Source of the DNA: Acaryochloris sp. CCMEE 5410
GTDB lineage: Bacteria; Cyanobacteriota; Cyanobacteriia; Thermosynechococcales; Thermosynechococcaceae
DNA: 64,000 nt
Assembly: GCF_000238775.2 (NCBI RefSeq)
Contig: NZ_AFEJ02000001.1
Location: forward strand, 3,596,001-3,660,000
Reading direction: 5' to 3'
Shown here: positions 50,206-59,563 of the stretch, piece after piece
Layout of the letters: the number at the start of each line of letters is the position of its first letter
Numbering within the stretch: position 1 is the first letter of the stretch
Notes under the pieces: generated by a model
What the model saw: only the letters and a program-made list of their open reading frames with translations
What the model was told of the DNA's origin: nothing
Databases searched by the model: none
Position numbers and translations under genes: made by a program

Positions 50206-51412
50206 ATGACACAAACGCTAGCCAGTGGTCCAGAAGAACAGCATGCGCTGTCGGCACCATTCGAGATAGGAAAACGTGAGCTGACCTACTCACAATTGGT
50301 TATGTGTGCCGCACTGATTGGCGTATTCGGGGGATTGGTGGCCACAGCATACTACTTTGTTCTCGAAACCTTGATGCATGGTGTCTGGCACACCGTGCCC
50401 AATCGGGTTGTGCCCTATTTTCCCAGTTGGCTCCCTCAACAACATTACGTCTGGATTGCCTCGACCATTGGTGGTTTCTGTGTCGGGTTGGTCCTATTCT
50501 TAATGGGCTTGCCAGGAGAAATGGCCCAGGTTGTCGATAAAATCCACAGCCCCGGCAAAATTGATATTCGCAAAACCCCAGCCATGATTATTGCGTCCTT
50601 AGTAGCGATTACCTCCGGGGGGAGTGCTGGCCCCGAAGCGCCTTTGGTGCAGGTCAATGGTAGCTTTGGCAGTTGGCTAGGAGAAAAATTGCAGCTCACC
50701 ACCACTTCGGTTCGGGTGCTGACCTTTTGTGGCATGAGTGCCGCTTTGGGTGCCTTTTTTGGTGCACCGATTGGGGCTGCTCTATTCGCTTTAGAGATTC
50801 CCCATCGCAAAGGTTTGGAATACTACGAAGCCATTGCTCCTGCCGTCGTTTCTGCAATTTTTTCCTTTGCAGTTTTTCGCATCAATACTGGCATGACCAT
50901 TGGCGGTTTCTATCATTTCGAAACGGTGCCGCCTTTAACCCCCACTAACTTACTGGAAGGATTAGTACTAGGCGGGATTGGGGCAGGCGTTGCGGTGATG
51001 TTCATTGGCGTATTTCGTTTGGTGGGCCATTTACTCGCTCCCCTAGAGCATTATCGAATTCTTTTAGCCACTTTGGGGGGACTCACCATTGGCTTGATTG
51101 CCTTAGCCTTTCCCCAAACGCTGTTTTTTAGCGAAGAGCAAATTCATACGGTGATCGAAACGGGGGCAACCCTGGGCATTAGCTTTTTGCTGATGATTGC
51201 AGTGGCTAAAATGTTTGCCATTAGCGTGACGCTTCACTCTGGCTTTTTAGGTGGATTTATTTTTCCCCTCTTTTTTATTGGCGCCAATGTGGGTCTCGCC
51301 ATTTCCCTGATGGTGCCTCAGGTCCATCCCACGCTAGGCATGGTCTGCTTAATGGCTGCCGTTAATGTGGCAGTGACTAAGACTCCTGTAAGCACCAGCA
51401 TTATTCTGAGTG

Positions 51413-52897
51413 GGGCGTAGCTAATGGATCGGGGATGCCTTAGACTTCGGAATGGTTACCCCTGGGAATAGGGAGTCAAACCGTTGATTGACCCAGGCAA
51501 GCCGCAGCATGAGTAGATGATTGAAACCATCCTCACTCCAGCGCATACCAACCCCCTTAAAGCGCTGTTGAATCAGCCACTTACAAGCACTTTCGACCAT
51601 TCCTGACCCCAGCGGTATCTGTAGTTGTTCAAAGTGGCGATATTGGATGTGTCGCAGATGGCGCTGGAAATAAGCCTGTACCTGGAGCAACGTCGTAAAA
51701 GATTTGCCCGTAAACAATTGTGAGTGAATCAACATCGTCAAGGACCGCAATACTAATAGGTGTTGCCCATGTCGCAATTGGTGTCGCCAGCGCCGAAACC
51801 AGGCTTGGGCTTGAGCAGAGCGAGCATCCCCAAACATCGCTTTTGTTGCTCGTGCAAGATGGCCTGCTGCATGAAAGAAATCGAGAACTGCCACAGCACA
51901 GTGAGAGAACAAGGTGCGGTAGACTCGCCAGAAGCCTCGCCCCCCATCACTCAACCAGATGACGCTTGGGGCCGATTCAAAGTCTTGTTTGCGGGCTTCG
52001 AGGTGCAGTAAGGGGATGAACTGGTCGATATCGCCCAATACTGCCACCAGTCTTCGACGTAGTAGTTGGGGGACACGCTTTTGTGCTCGGGTGCCCCGTG
52101 TTCCTAGGCGGGCTAAGATAGCAACTTTGACTTCTCGCCACTGGATTTTTCCCTTGGGGGTTTTCGGGGTGGGGCGAAAGGGCACCATCACACCGTCAGC
52201 AGCAATGGCCAAAGGTAGAGCAGACAACACCTCTGAAATCGCTTCACAAGGAGTCTGGTCACCTGAGGCTTGAGCTTTGAGTTGAGTCTCTAGCTCCTGA
52301 TAAGCTTTGTTGCCCATGACTTGCACCCAACTCCACAAGCTTGATGAGCTGACGGATAAACCACTCCACTGACTCAGCATCCAACTGGCCAGTTCATAGG
52401 GCATAAATAGACTTAACAAGCAGCCTAGACGAACCAATTCTTCACTGCTGTGCTGATAGGAGGTAATCCCAATGGATTGATCCAAAGGAGCGGATAGACT
52501 ACCTGGACACCTGTGGGACAACGACCCACCCGTCGCTTTCAGGCAATATTTCCCACCAGTGTCTGCATCTGACGAGATTCCCATCCCTTCGAGTGCAAGC
52601 GGGTTCCGCAAGTGGGACACCTCGGCCATTCCAATACTGTTTTTGCTCGCCGTGAGAGTTCATCCTCCAGAAGCCAGCGAGCCAAAAACAAACCCATTTG
52701 CAGAACGATATAAACCATCTGACTCAGGCTGGGTGCTTCTTTGAGTGCTTCGACCTGTTCTAGAAATTCGTGATGCTCTAGTACGGTTGGCAATTGCGAT
52801 GTTAGGCTCATGACAAGTTTTTGATTCGGGTACAGGATCTATTGTCCTTGACCCGTTTTTCTTTGAGCCATACATCCCCGATTCTGTGCTTACGCCC
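51413..52897 (-). mobile_element. Insertion sequence copy B, 1485 bp (ISKra4-like)
   Basis: It has the same terminal repeats as copy A (GGGCGTAGC ... GCTTACGCCC). The target duplication is TTCTGAGTG at 51404-51412 and 52898-52906. It differs from copy A by five single-base indels and scattered substitutions. The transposase is on the minus strand. Confidence 0.95.
51421..52811 (-). pseudogene. Transposase of IS copy B, one frameshift plus in-frame TGA
   Basis: The N-terminal frame (90 aa, with the zinc-ribbon start CPTCGTRLHSKG) ends at the same TGA as copy A, after LVGNI. The C-terminal frame is open for 402 codons up to the stop at 51421, covering LAIAADGVMVPFRPTPKTPK, VIWLSDGGRGFW, VAVLDFFHAAGHLA and LGSGMVESACKWL. 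A single missing base near 52513 puts GRCP and GCPGS in different frames relative to copy A. It may be mobilised by an intact copy elsewhere. Confidence 0.88.
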
Positions 52898-53244
52898 TTC
52901 TGAGTGTGTTGTCTGGGACGGCGATGTTGCCAGTGATTGTGATTTCAAGCTTTGTGAGCTTTCTACTCACCAGTCAAATTGCCATGATTAAAACTCAACG
53001 GTCCCGAGAGTTAGAAGGCTTTCCCACGTCTGCTCCTCAAACTTCTGAGGCTTCTCCTAGATTAGTATCGAGCCCTGCCTCGTTGGCCATTGAATAAGAT
53101 CGCTCACTTCTCATATCCACTATGCTGGAATTCGACATTGCAAACTTTCATGTTGATAGACAGTCATTGCTGAACGACTCGATCTAGCTTGACGATAATA
53201 GCTGTATCCTCTCAAGTGGTCGGCAGCTCACCATTCAATGCGTC

Positions 53245-53448
53245 ATGTCAGATTCCATTTTTGCGCTATTTCTAGGATTTGGATTCATCTGGATCCTCAT
53301 GGGTCTGGGGGGTATGGCTTTGCTGATGAAGTCTCAAAACCAACCCCTCCGCTTTAATCGGGATGGTATTCTCGTCTTCCTGCCCATTGTTTTAGTGTTT
53401 TTGATTGCCCTCAGCTTTGGGGCAGTGGTGTTAGCCAAAAGTGGTTAG
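53245..53448 (+). CDS. Small two-helix membrane protein
   Basis: The 67-aa product MSDSIFALFLGFGFIWILMG... has two hydrophobic segments (about 5-27 and 42-65) joined by a short polar loop, KSQNQPLRFNRDG. No family is recognised. It lies 18 nt upstream of the HAD gene on the same strand, so cotranscription is likely. Confidence 0.65.
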   Translation: MSDSIFALFLGFGFIWILMGLGGMALLMKSQNQPLRFNRDGILVFLPIVLVFLIALSFGAVVLAKSG

Positions 53449-53466
53449 CTGCTGAGAGTGCGTCAT

Positions 53467-54144
53467 ATGGATGCTGTAATCTTTGATCTTGATCAGACGC
53501 TGCTAGATCGTGACCGGTCTTTACGAGACTTTATCCATTGGCAATGTCACGGCATGCTAAGACCATATCTATCGAATAAAGCAGATTTCATCGCCCGCTT
53601 TATGGAGCTGGATGCGAATGGCACCCTTTGGAAAGATAAAGTCTATGCAGCACTAATCGAGGAATTCTCGTTGACAGAGTGGTCTGTTCAAGAGTTACTG
53701 AACGTCTATGAAAGCTGTTTTTGTGCGTTTGCTATACCTAGATCGGGGGTTATTGAGGCGATCACCCACCTCTCTCCACACTACAAACTGGGTTTAATCT
53801 CTAATGGCAAGTCCCCTTTTCAGGAACGCAATTTCACCGCGTTGGGAATCGCTCCATTATTTAAGAGTGTGATCGTGTCTCAGGCTGTTGGCCTTCGTAA
53901 ACCAGACCCTAAGATTTTTCTACTTGGGTGTCAGGAACTCGGGGTATCGCCGCAACAAGCGATTTATGTTGGAGACAATCCAATTGCAGATATCAATGGG
54001 GCAATCAATGCGGGATTGCATACCATTTTTGTGACAACTTCCTTATACGCTGAGTGTAACAATGCTCATGCGGCTTGTTCGGATCTCAAAAGCCTGCCAT
54101 CTATTGTGGAATCACTTGCCGTTTGGAACGGGTATCCACCTTAG
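53467..54144 (+). CDS. HAD-family hydrolase
   Basis: The protein of about 225 aa has the nucleophile motif DLDQTLLDRD (motif I, Asp-x-Asp), LGLISNGKSPFQ (motif II), LRKPDPKIF (motif III Lys) and YVGDNPIADINGA (motif IV), with a helical cap. It resembles phosphatases of the PGP/L-2-haloacid-dehalogenase class, but the substrate is unknown. ATG at 53467 is preferred over the GTG three codons earlier. Confidence 0.92.
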   Translation: MDAVIFDLDQTLLDRDRSLRDFIHWQCHGMLRPYLSNKADFIARFMELDANGTLWKDKVYAALIEEFSLTEWSVQELLNVYESCFCAFAIPRSGVIEAITHLSPHYKLGLISNGKSPFQERNFTALGIAPLFKSVIVSQAVGLRKPDPKIFLLGCQELGVSPQQAIYVGDNPIADINGAINAGLHTIFVTTSLYAECNNAHAACSDLKSLPSIVESLAVWNGYPP

Positions 54145-54150
54145 ATTAAC

Positions 54151-55338
54151 TCACCATTCTTGTAGTGCGATCGCAACTCCGTCTCGCACATTTTGATCCA
54201 CAGTATCGTTGTCCGCTAAAGCCTGAAGCTGAGTGTAGGCAAGCTCTGGAGAGATTTGCTTCAGGGCTGCGATCGCATGCAGTCTCACCCCCATATCCGG
54301 TATTCCTAAAAGCTGAATCAGCTCCGGTATCGCTTGTGGCTGACCGGACTGTCCCAAGGCACTCGCAAGGGTTTTCTGCAGAGCTGGATCAGACACCGGC
54401 TGGTGGTGCAGGCAATAAATCAATGCCTCTGTCGATCGATCCACTTGCCGATTCAGGGCTAATGCTTTAACAATCACTGCTGCAAGGGTCTGATCCTCAT
54501 CATCTACCACCTGCAGCGAAGACCTGGGATGAGGCCATAGTTTTTGTAACATCTGCACAGACTGATCATTACCAATCTGTCCTAGGGCTTGGACAATCGT
54601 TAGCTTCAAGGGGAGAGGGACCGTCTCAGCCCCAGCAGTTATGCTTAAGGCCTCAACCGCTTCCTTCGTTCCTAGACGTCCTAGGGCCAACGCTGCCGTC
54701 TGACAAACTTGCACATCAAAATCATTCAGGCACGGCACAATCAAGGCCACCGGGTCATGATCATGCATTTGGAAGAGAGGGGCACGATAGCTGATCCCAG
54801 CGATGGCAACCTGGCGAACCTTGCCATTCAGATCAGACAATCCTTGCAGTAACGCCGAGATGACCCTGACATCATGGAATCGGCTCAGGGTTTCCACCGC
54901 CATCACACGAACAGATACATCTGTATCCGCTACGACCTTGAGCAAGATAGGCACAATGATCGGATCTTGCATTTGAGCTAACGCCGAGACCACCCGAAGA
55001 CGTGATGGGGATGATTCAAGCAATGCAGCTAATGCATCCACAGACTGGGGCCCAATTTGGGCCAACATTTGGGCTGCAATTTCAGCAACATCATCTTCTT
55101 CGGCATTTTGCATCAGCTGAGCCAAGGCGATGACCGCATCTGCATGATTGAACTCACCCAACACCCGAGCCACAAACCATTGCAGTTCTGGATCATCAGA
55201 CTTGTTGTGGAGTAAATCCACCAAAAATTCAATGGCGGGTTCACCAAAATCAGGAATCTGCTTAGCAGTTTCCCAGCGAGATTGAAAATCTCCTGTCTCT
55301 AGCTCAGATAAGACGGATACAAGTTCACTCACGATCAT
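54151..55338 (-). CDS. HEAT-repeat protein
   Basis: The 395-aa protein consists almost entirely of HEAT-like helical repeats (AVIALAQLMQNAEEDDVAEIAAQML, PVALIVPCLNDFDVQVCQTAAL). Such proteins act as scaffolds; some cyanobacterial ones are bilin lyase relatives, but no lyase motif is evident here. It converges with the HAD gene. Its 5' end lies about 220 nt from nirA, on the opposite strand, so the nirA promoter region is also its upstream region. Confidence 0.88.
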   Translation of the reverse strand: MIVSELVSVLSELETGDFQSRWETAKQIPDFGEPAIEFLVDLLHNKSDDPELQWFVARVLGEFNHADAVIALAQLMQNAEEDDVAEIAAQMLAQIGPQSVDALAALLESSPSRLRVVSALAQMQDPIIVPILLKVVADTDVSVRVMAVETLSRFHDVRVISALLQGLSDLNGKVRQVAIAGISYRAPLFQMHDHDPVALIVPCLNDFDVQVCQTAALALGRLGTKEAVEALSITAGAETVPLPLKLTIVQALGQIGNDQSVQMLQKLWPHPRSSLQVVDDEDQTLAAVIVKALALNRQVDRSTEALIYCLHHQPVSDPALQKTLASALGQSGQPQAIPELIQLLGIPDMGVRLHAIAALKQISPELAYTQLQALADNDTVDQNVRDGVAIALQEW

Positions 55339-55448
55339 TAGCAGTTACATGCCACTGCCATTCTCTCCAAACAATTCAAAAACTTTGTAGGGTTCTATGC
55401 AGCTTTAGCATGAATCAATTGCAAGAACTACATTTAGCCTATCACTTT

Positions 55449-55490
55449 GTAACGACTGATACGAACGATCCCAATGGGAGTCGCTAAGTT
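55449..55490 (+). promoter_or_regulatory. NtcA-activated promoter of nirA-nrtP
   Basis: GTAACGACTGATAC at 55449-55462 is a perfect GTA-N8-TAC NtcA box. TAAGTT at 55485-55490 fits the TAN3T -10 element at exactly 22 nt, the canonical class II NtcA spacing. It lies about 100 nt before the nirA GTG. Confidence 0.88.
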
Positions 55491-55561
55491 AGTATCCCAA
55501 TCGCAGAAATTGAATTTAATCAATTCTCTATTGGTAAGACGCGAGCTCAAGAGGAATCTAA

Positions 55562-57499
55562 GTGACTAACACCGCACCAGCTGCGCCCAAAATGAATAAG
55601 TTTGAGCGCTTTAAAGCGGAAAAAGATGGTTTGGCCGTTTTACCAGAGCTTTCCCACTTTGCTCAGATTGGTTGGGAAGCCATGGACGAAACTGACCTGA
55701 CGCAACGTCTCAAATGGTTAGGGTTATTCTTCAGACCCGTTACACCTGGCAAATTTATGCTGCGGATGCGGATGCCCAACGGCATTCTCAGTGGTGGACA
55801 GATGCGCGTCCTGGCTGAAGTGATTCAACGATACGGCGAAGATGGCTATGCCGATATCACCACTCGTCAAAATATTCAGTTGCGCGGGATTCGCATCGAA
55901 GATATTCCCGATATTTTTAATCGGTTTCAGCAAGCCGGTCTAACCAGTGTGCAATCTGGGATGGATAACGTCCGCAATATTACCGGATCCCCTGTTGCGG
56001 GTCTGGATGCTGATGAGCTGATCGATACCCGAGGTCTAGTCCGCAAAGTCCAGGACATGATTACCAACAACAGTCAGGGTAATCCAGCGTTTACGAATCT
56101 GCCTCGGAAATTCAATATTGCGATCGCAGGGGGTCGTGATAACTCCGTCCATGCTGAAATCAACGACATTGCCTTTGTCCCAGCATACAAAGATGGCAAG
56201 CTTGGCTTTAACGTTCTGGTTGGCGGTTTCTTCTCTGCTAAGCGCTGCGCTCCTGCCATTTCCATGAACGTTTGGGTAGACCATACCCAAGTCGTGGATA
56301 TCAGCGAAGCCATTCTCATTGTCTATCGGGACAACGGTTCCCGGGCCAATCGCCACCAATCTCGGATGATGTGGCTGATCGACGACTGGGGAGTCGAACG
56401 CTTCCGGGCCGCCGTCGAAGCTCAGATGGGGGTTACGCTCCAAACCGCTGCCGACAAGGATGAATTTGACTGGGACAAACGAGACCATCTCGGTGTCCAT
56501 GCTCAAAAGCAGCCTGGCTTGAACTTTGTAGGCATTCACGTTCCCGTTGGTCGGTTTTATGCCAACGATATGTTGGAATTAGCCCGCATGGCCGAGGTTT
56601 ACGGTAGTGGCGAAATTCGTCTGACTGTCGAACAAAACGTCATTATTCCGAATATTCCTGACTCCCGCTTAGAATCTTTCTTGGCAGAGCCTTTACTAGA
56701 AGTGTTCTCCATCAATCCTGACCCATTGGCCCGTGCCTTAGTCTCCTGTACTGGCAATCAGTTCTGTAAGTTTGCACTGATTGAAACTAAAAATCGAGCC
56801 GTGGCGTTGATCGATGAACTAGAAGACGAATTAGAGGTACCGAAACCAGTTCGCTTTCACTGGACCGGATGTCCCAATTCCTGCGGTCAGCCCCAAGTCG
56901 CTGATATCGGCCTGATGGGCACTAAAACTCGCAAGGATGGCAAAACCGTCGAAGCGGTGGACTTATTTATGGGCGGCAAAGTCGGTAAAGATGCTGTCCT
57001 CGGTGAAAAAGTCCAAAAAGCCATCCCTTGTGATGACCTCAAAGACGTCTTAAAAGATATTCTCATTCAGCAGTTTGACGCTCAACCCCGATCCACTCCG
57101 CGTTCACCCAAAGGAACCACCAGACTCGCCCGTCAACGCACTGTGCAAGACACTGTGAGTCCAAACGGTTTTGCGCCTCCTGCGCCAGTTACTCCGGCAG
57201 CCCCGCCTGCCCCCACCCCGGCAGCCGCGGCCCAGCCGGCTGTGGTGACCTTTGCAGCGTCTGGCAAGGAAGTCAATTGCGATGACAGCCAATCCTTATT
57301 GGAAATTGCGGAGGCTGCAGGCGTTGAGATTGAAAGCAGTTGCCAATCTGGAAGCTGTGGCACCTGCATGGTCAAGCTGATTGAAGGTGAATTTCGATAC
57401 GAAGCCGATCCAGACGGCCTAGAAGATGCAGATGCAGCATCAGGGCATATCTTGACCTGCATTGCCTATCCAGTCGGAAAAGTGGTGCTGGATGCCTAG
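55562..57499 (+). CDS. nirA: Ferredoxin-nitrite reductase with C-terminal 2Fe-2S ferredoxin domain
   Basis: NirA reduces nitrite to ammonium with six electrons from ferredoxin. Siroheme/4Fe-4S ligands are CTGNQFC and TGCPNSCGQPQ (about residues 398-404 and 437-447). Residues 1-510 form the usual reductase. A linker rich in Pro and Ala follows, then about 80 residues of plant-type ferredoxin with CQSGSCGTC (C-x4-C-x2-C) and a fourth Cys in HILTCIAYP. Fusion with a ferredoxin has been described for NirA of Plectonema/Leptolyngbya. GTG at 55562 is the start. nrtP follows after 75 nt. Confidence 0.96.
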   Translation: MTNTAPAAPKMNKFERFKAEKDGLAVLPELSHFAQIGWEAMDETDLTQRLKWLGLFFRPVTPGKFMLRMRMPNGILSGGQMRVLAEVIQRYGEDGYADITTRQNIQLRGIRIEDIPDIFNRFQQAGLTSVQSGMDNVRNITGSPVAGLDADELIDTRGLVRKVQDMITNNSQGNPAFTNLPRKFNIAIAGGRDNSVHAEINDIAFVPAYKDGKLGFNVLVGGFFSAKRCAPAISMNVWVDHTQVVDISEAILIVYRDNGSRANRHQSRMMWLIDDWGVERFRAAVEAQMGVTLQTAADKDEFDWDKRDHLGVHAQKQPGLNFVGIHVPVGRFYANDMLELARMAEVYGSGEIRLTVEQNVIIPNIPDSRLESFLAEPLLEVFSINPDPLARALVSCTGNQFCKFALIETKNRAVALIDELEDELEVPKPVRFHWTGCPNSCGQPQVADIGLMGTKTRKDGKTVEAVDLFMGGKVGKDAVLGEKVQKAIPCDDLKDVLKDILIQQFDAQPRSTPRSPKGTTRLARQRTVQDTVSPNGFAPPAPVTPAAPPAPTPAAAAQPAVVTFAASGKEVNCDDSQSLLEIAEAAGVEIESSCQSGSCGTCMVKLIEGEFRYEADPDGLEDADAASGHILTCIAYPVGKVVLDA

Positions 57500-57574
57500 T
57501 TTAAGTTTGCTCTTGGCTTATCGCGTTGTTTTTGGCTGATTTAGTTTTTTTATTTCTGTTTTGGAGAAGAATGC

Positions 57575-59173
57575 ATGTTAACGGAAATGTGGTCCTTTAA
57601 GGGCCGCTACAAAATTCTACACATGACTTGGTTTGCGTTTTTCTTGACCTTTGTGGTCTGGTTTAACTTTCCACCCTTTGCTACCACAATCGCTCAAGAT
57701 TTAGGGCTTTCCAAGCCGCAAATGGGAACCATTGGTCTTTGTAACGTCGCCCTCACGGTCCCTGCCCGGATCATTATTGGCATGGTCTTGGACCGTTATG
57801 GCCCCCGCTTGACCTATTCCTTACTGTTAATGTATGCAGCGATTCCTTGCTTAATTTTTGCCACGGCTCAAGGCTTTACCCAGCTCGTGATTGCTCGTTT
57901 GCTGATGGGGATTGTCGGTGCAGGATTCGTAATTGGTATCCGCATGACCGCTGAGTGGTTTCCTCCCAAAGAAGTCGGAACAGCCGAAGGCATCTATGGT
58001 GGATGGGGCAACTTTGGTTCTGCCTTCTCTGCCTTCACCATGGTTTTGTTTGCCACTGCATTAAGTTTCATTCCTGGTGCTTTCAACTTTGGTGAAGCTC
58101 AAACCTTTACCGTTTTGGGTCTATCATTTTCCAGTGCTGTTTTGAACTGGAGAGCGGCCATTGCGGGTTCAGGTATTATTGCTGCCATTTATGGCTTTAT
58201 CTACTACGCCAATGTTCGCAATACTCCGCCAGGAAAAGTCTATCAACGGCCTAATAGCGCTCGGGGTTTAGAAGTCACATCAGTTCGAGACTTTTACTTC
58301 CTGATGTTGATGAATATTCCTTTAACTGCAATCTTGATGGTGTTGGCTTGGCGCTTAAATAAGGTCAATTTCTTGACACCGTCCGCCATGTATATCACAT
58401 GGGTTGCTCTCCTGGGTCTATACGCTTTCCAGTCTTACAACTGCTGGAGTGCCAACAAAGAGCTCCTCTCTGGTCGCAAGCGCTATGCTCCTGAAGATCG
58501 TTATAAGTTCAAGCAAGTTGCCATTCTGGAACTGACTTATATTGTTAATTTCGGTTCTGAGCTCGCGGTGGTCACCATGCTCCCTGCTTTCTTCGAAGGG
58601 ACCTTCGGTTTAGACAAAGCCATGGCCGGTATTATCGCTTCTAGCTATGCCTTTATGAACTTGGTCTCTCGTCCAGGTGGTGGCATTATCTCCGACAAGA
58701 TGGGCAGCCGGAAATGGACAATGGTTATTCTCACTGCCGGTATGGGAATTGGCTATCTGTTGATGAGCCAAGTCACCAGTAACTGGTGGTTGCCTGGTGC
58801 CGTTCTATTGACCATGGCCTGCTCTTTCTTCGTGCAAGCCTCTGAAGGATCGACCTTTGCGATTGTGCCCTTAGTGAAGCGCAGAGTCACGGGTCAGATT
58901 GCTGGTAACGTCGGTGCTTACGGTAATGTTGGCGCTGTTGCATATTTGACCACTCGCCTTCTATTTGTAGATGGCGCTGGTGCAGAACCTAACATGGCTG
59001 CCGTTAACGCTAGCTTTTTCCAAGTCCTGGGTACAACCGGTTTGATTGTTGCTTTCCTATGTATCTTTTTCCTAGAAGAACCCCAAGGCTCTTTTGCCGA
59101 ACACCATGAAGGTGAGACAGAAGCATCATCAACCAATAGTCCAATCGGTGCCAAGTATCCTACAACTCTTTAG
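57575..59173 (+). CDS. nrtP: Nitrate/nitrite permease, MFS (NrtP/NarK type)
   Basis: The 532-aa protein has 12 predicted helices. The nitrate/nitrite porter signatures are GGWGNFGSAFSAF (about 148-160) and GQIAGNVGAYGNVGAVAYL (about 438-456). MVLDRYGPR is the MFS loop 2-3 motif. It replaces the four-subunit NrtABCD transporter of freshwater strains and is typical of marine or NrtP-type species. A hairpin terminator follows directly, so nirA and nrtP form one unit. Confidence 0.95.
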   Translation: MLTEMWSFKGRYKILHMTWFAFFLTFVVWFNFPPFATTIAQDLGLSKPQMGTIGLCNVALTVPARIIIGMVLDRYGPRLTYSLLLMYAAIPCLIFATAQGFTQLVIARLLMGIVGAGFVIGIRMTAEWFPPKEVGTAEGIYGGWGNFGSAFSAFTMVLFATALSFIPGAFNFGEAQTFTVLGLSFSSAVLNWRAAIAGSGIIAAIYGFIYYANVRNTPPGKVYQRPNSARGLEVTSVRDFYFLMLMNIPLTAILMVLAWRLNKVNFLTPSAMYITWVALLGLYAFQSYNCWSANKELLSGRKRYAPEDRYKFKQVAILELTYIVNFGSELAVVTMLPAFFEGTFGLDKAMAGIIASSYAFMNLVSRPGGGIISDKMGSRKWTMVILTAGMGIGYLLMSQVTSNWWLPGAVLLTMACSFFVQASEGSTFAIVPLVKRRVTGQIAGNVGAYGNVGAVAYLTTRLLFVDGAGAEPNMAAVNASFFQVLGTTGLIVAFLCIFFLEEPQGSFAEHHEGETEASSTNSPIGAKYPTTL

Positions 59174-59220
59174 GCCTAAATCAGTCCATTACGGACTAAA
59201 AAATTAGGTTTTCACTCACA

Positions 59221-59264
59221 AAAGACCGCAGATTCATCGACTGAATGAACCTGCGGTCTTTTTT
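59221..59264 (+). terminator. Rho-independent terminator after nrtP
   Basis: AAAGACCGCAG (59221-59231) pairs with CTGCGGTCTTT (59251-59261) over 11 bp with a 19-nt loop, and a run of T follows. It ends the nirA-nrtP transcript. Confidence 0.92.
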
Positions 59265-59451
59265 ATATCAAGCCAAATTATTTTTGGATTTATGGCGTGA
59301 GAAGCCACACATTGGACGCCGATTATTAGAGGATTCATTTAGACCTAATCAAAGATTATTATCTTTACCTCAAGATTTCTAAAATGGACAGATAATTCAT
59401 GCGATTCATGCATATAATCCATGTGAATTATTCATAATTCTCGTCCTTATT

Positions 59452-59493
59452 GTACGAAGAGATACAAATCTAGGAACAGGTATTCATTAAACT
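59452..59493 (+). promoter_or_regulatory. NtcA-type promoter of the SLH porin gene
   Basis: GTACGAAGAGATAC at 59452-59465 is GTA-N8-TAC. TAAACT at 59488-59493 matches TAN3T at a spacing of exactly 22 nt, the same as at nirA. The porin ATG lies 70 nt downstream of the -10 element. Confidence 0.85.
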
Positions 59494-59563
59494 GAGCGGA
59501 CGTTGAACGGAGGTTCTCCCTACATGTTCAGCTCATTAATCGGTGTGAGGTTACTGAAACAAT

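Larger units (their letters stand above)
50206..53097 (+). pseudogene. ClC chloride channel/transporter gene interrupted by IS copy B
   Basis: The ATG at 50206 starts a ClC-type protein with many helices, GGSAGPEAPLVQ (ion-binding loop with a gating-type Glu) and GAFFGAPIGAALFALEIPHRKG. The frame is broken after IILS by the IS at 51413. Joining 51412 to 52907 continues VLSGTAMLPVIVISSFVSFL and ends in a short polar tail at 53097, a 465-aa protein with no further damage. The insertion falls in the last membrane region, so the gene as it stands makes a shortened protein. The insertion looks recent. Confidence 0.92.

Noticed and set aside
52500-52560. Selenocysteine or read-through at the TGA shared by both IS copies
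   Set aside because: No SECIS-like hairpin is apparent just after the TGA, and copy B has a further frameshift; a nonsense mutation or two-frame layout is simpler.
39394-52897. A composite transposon made by IS copies A and B flanking the Gld-like operon
   Set aside because: Each copy has its own, different 9-bp target duplication directly at both ends, so they arrived independently; a composite would show matching outer duplications only.
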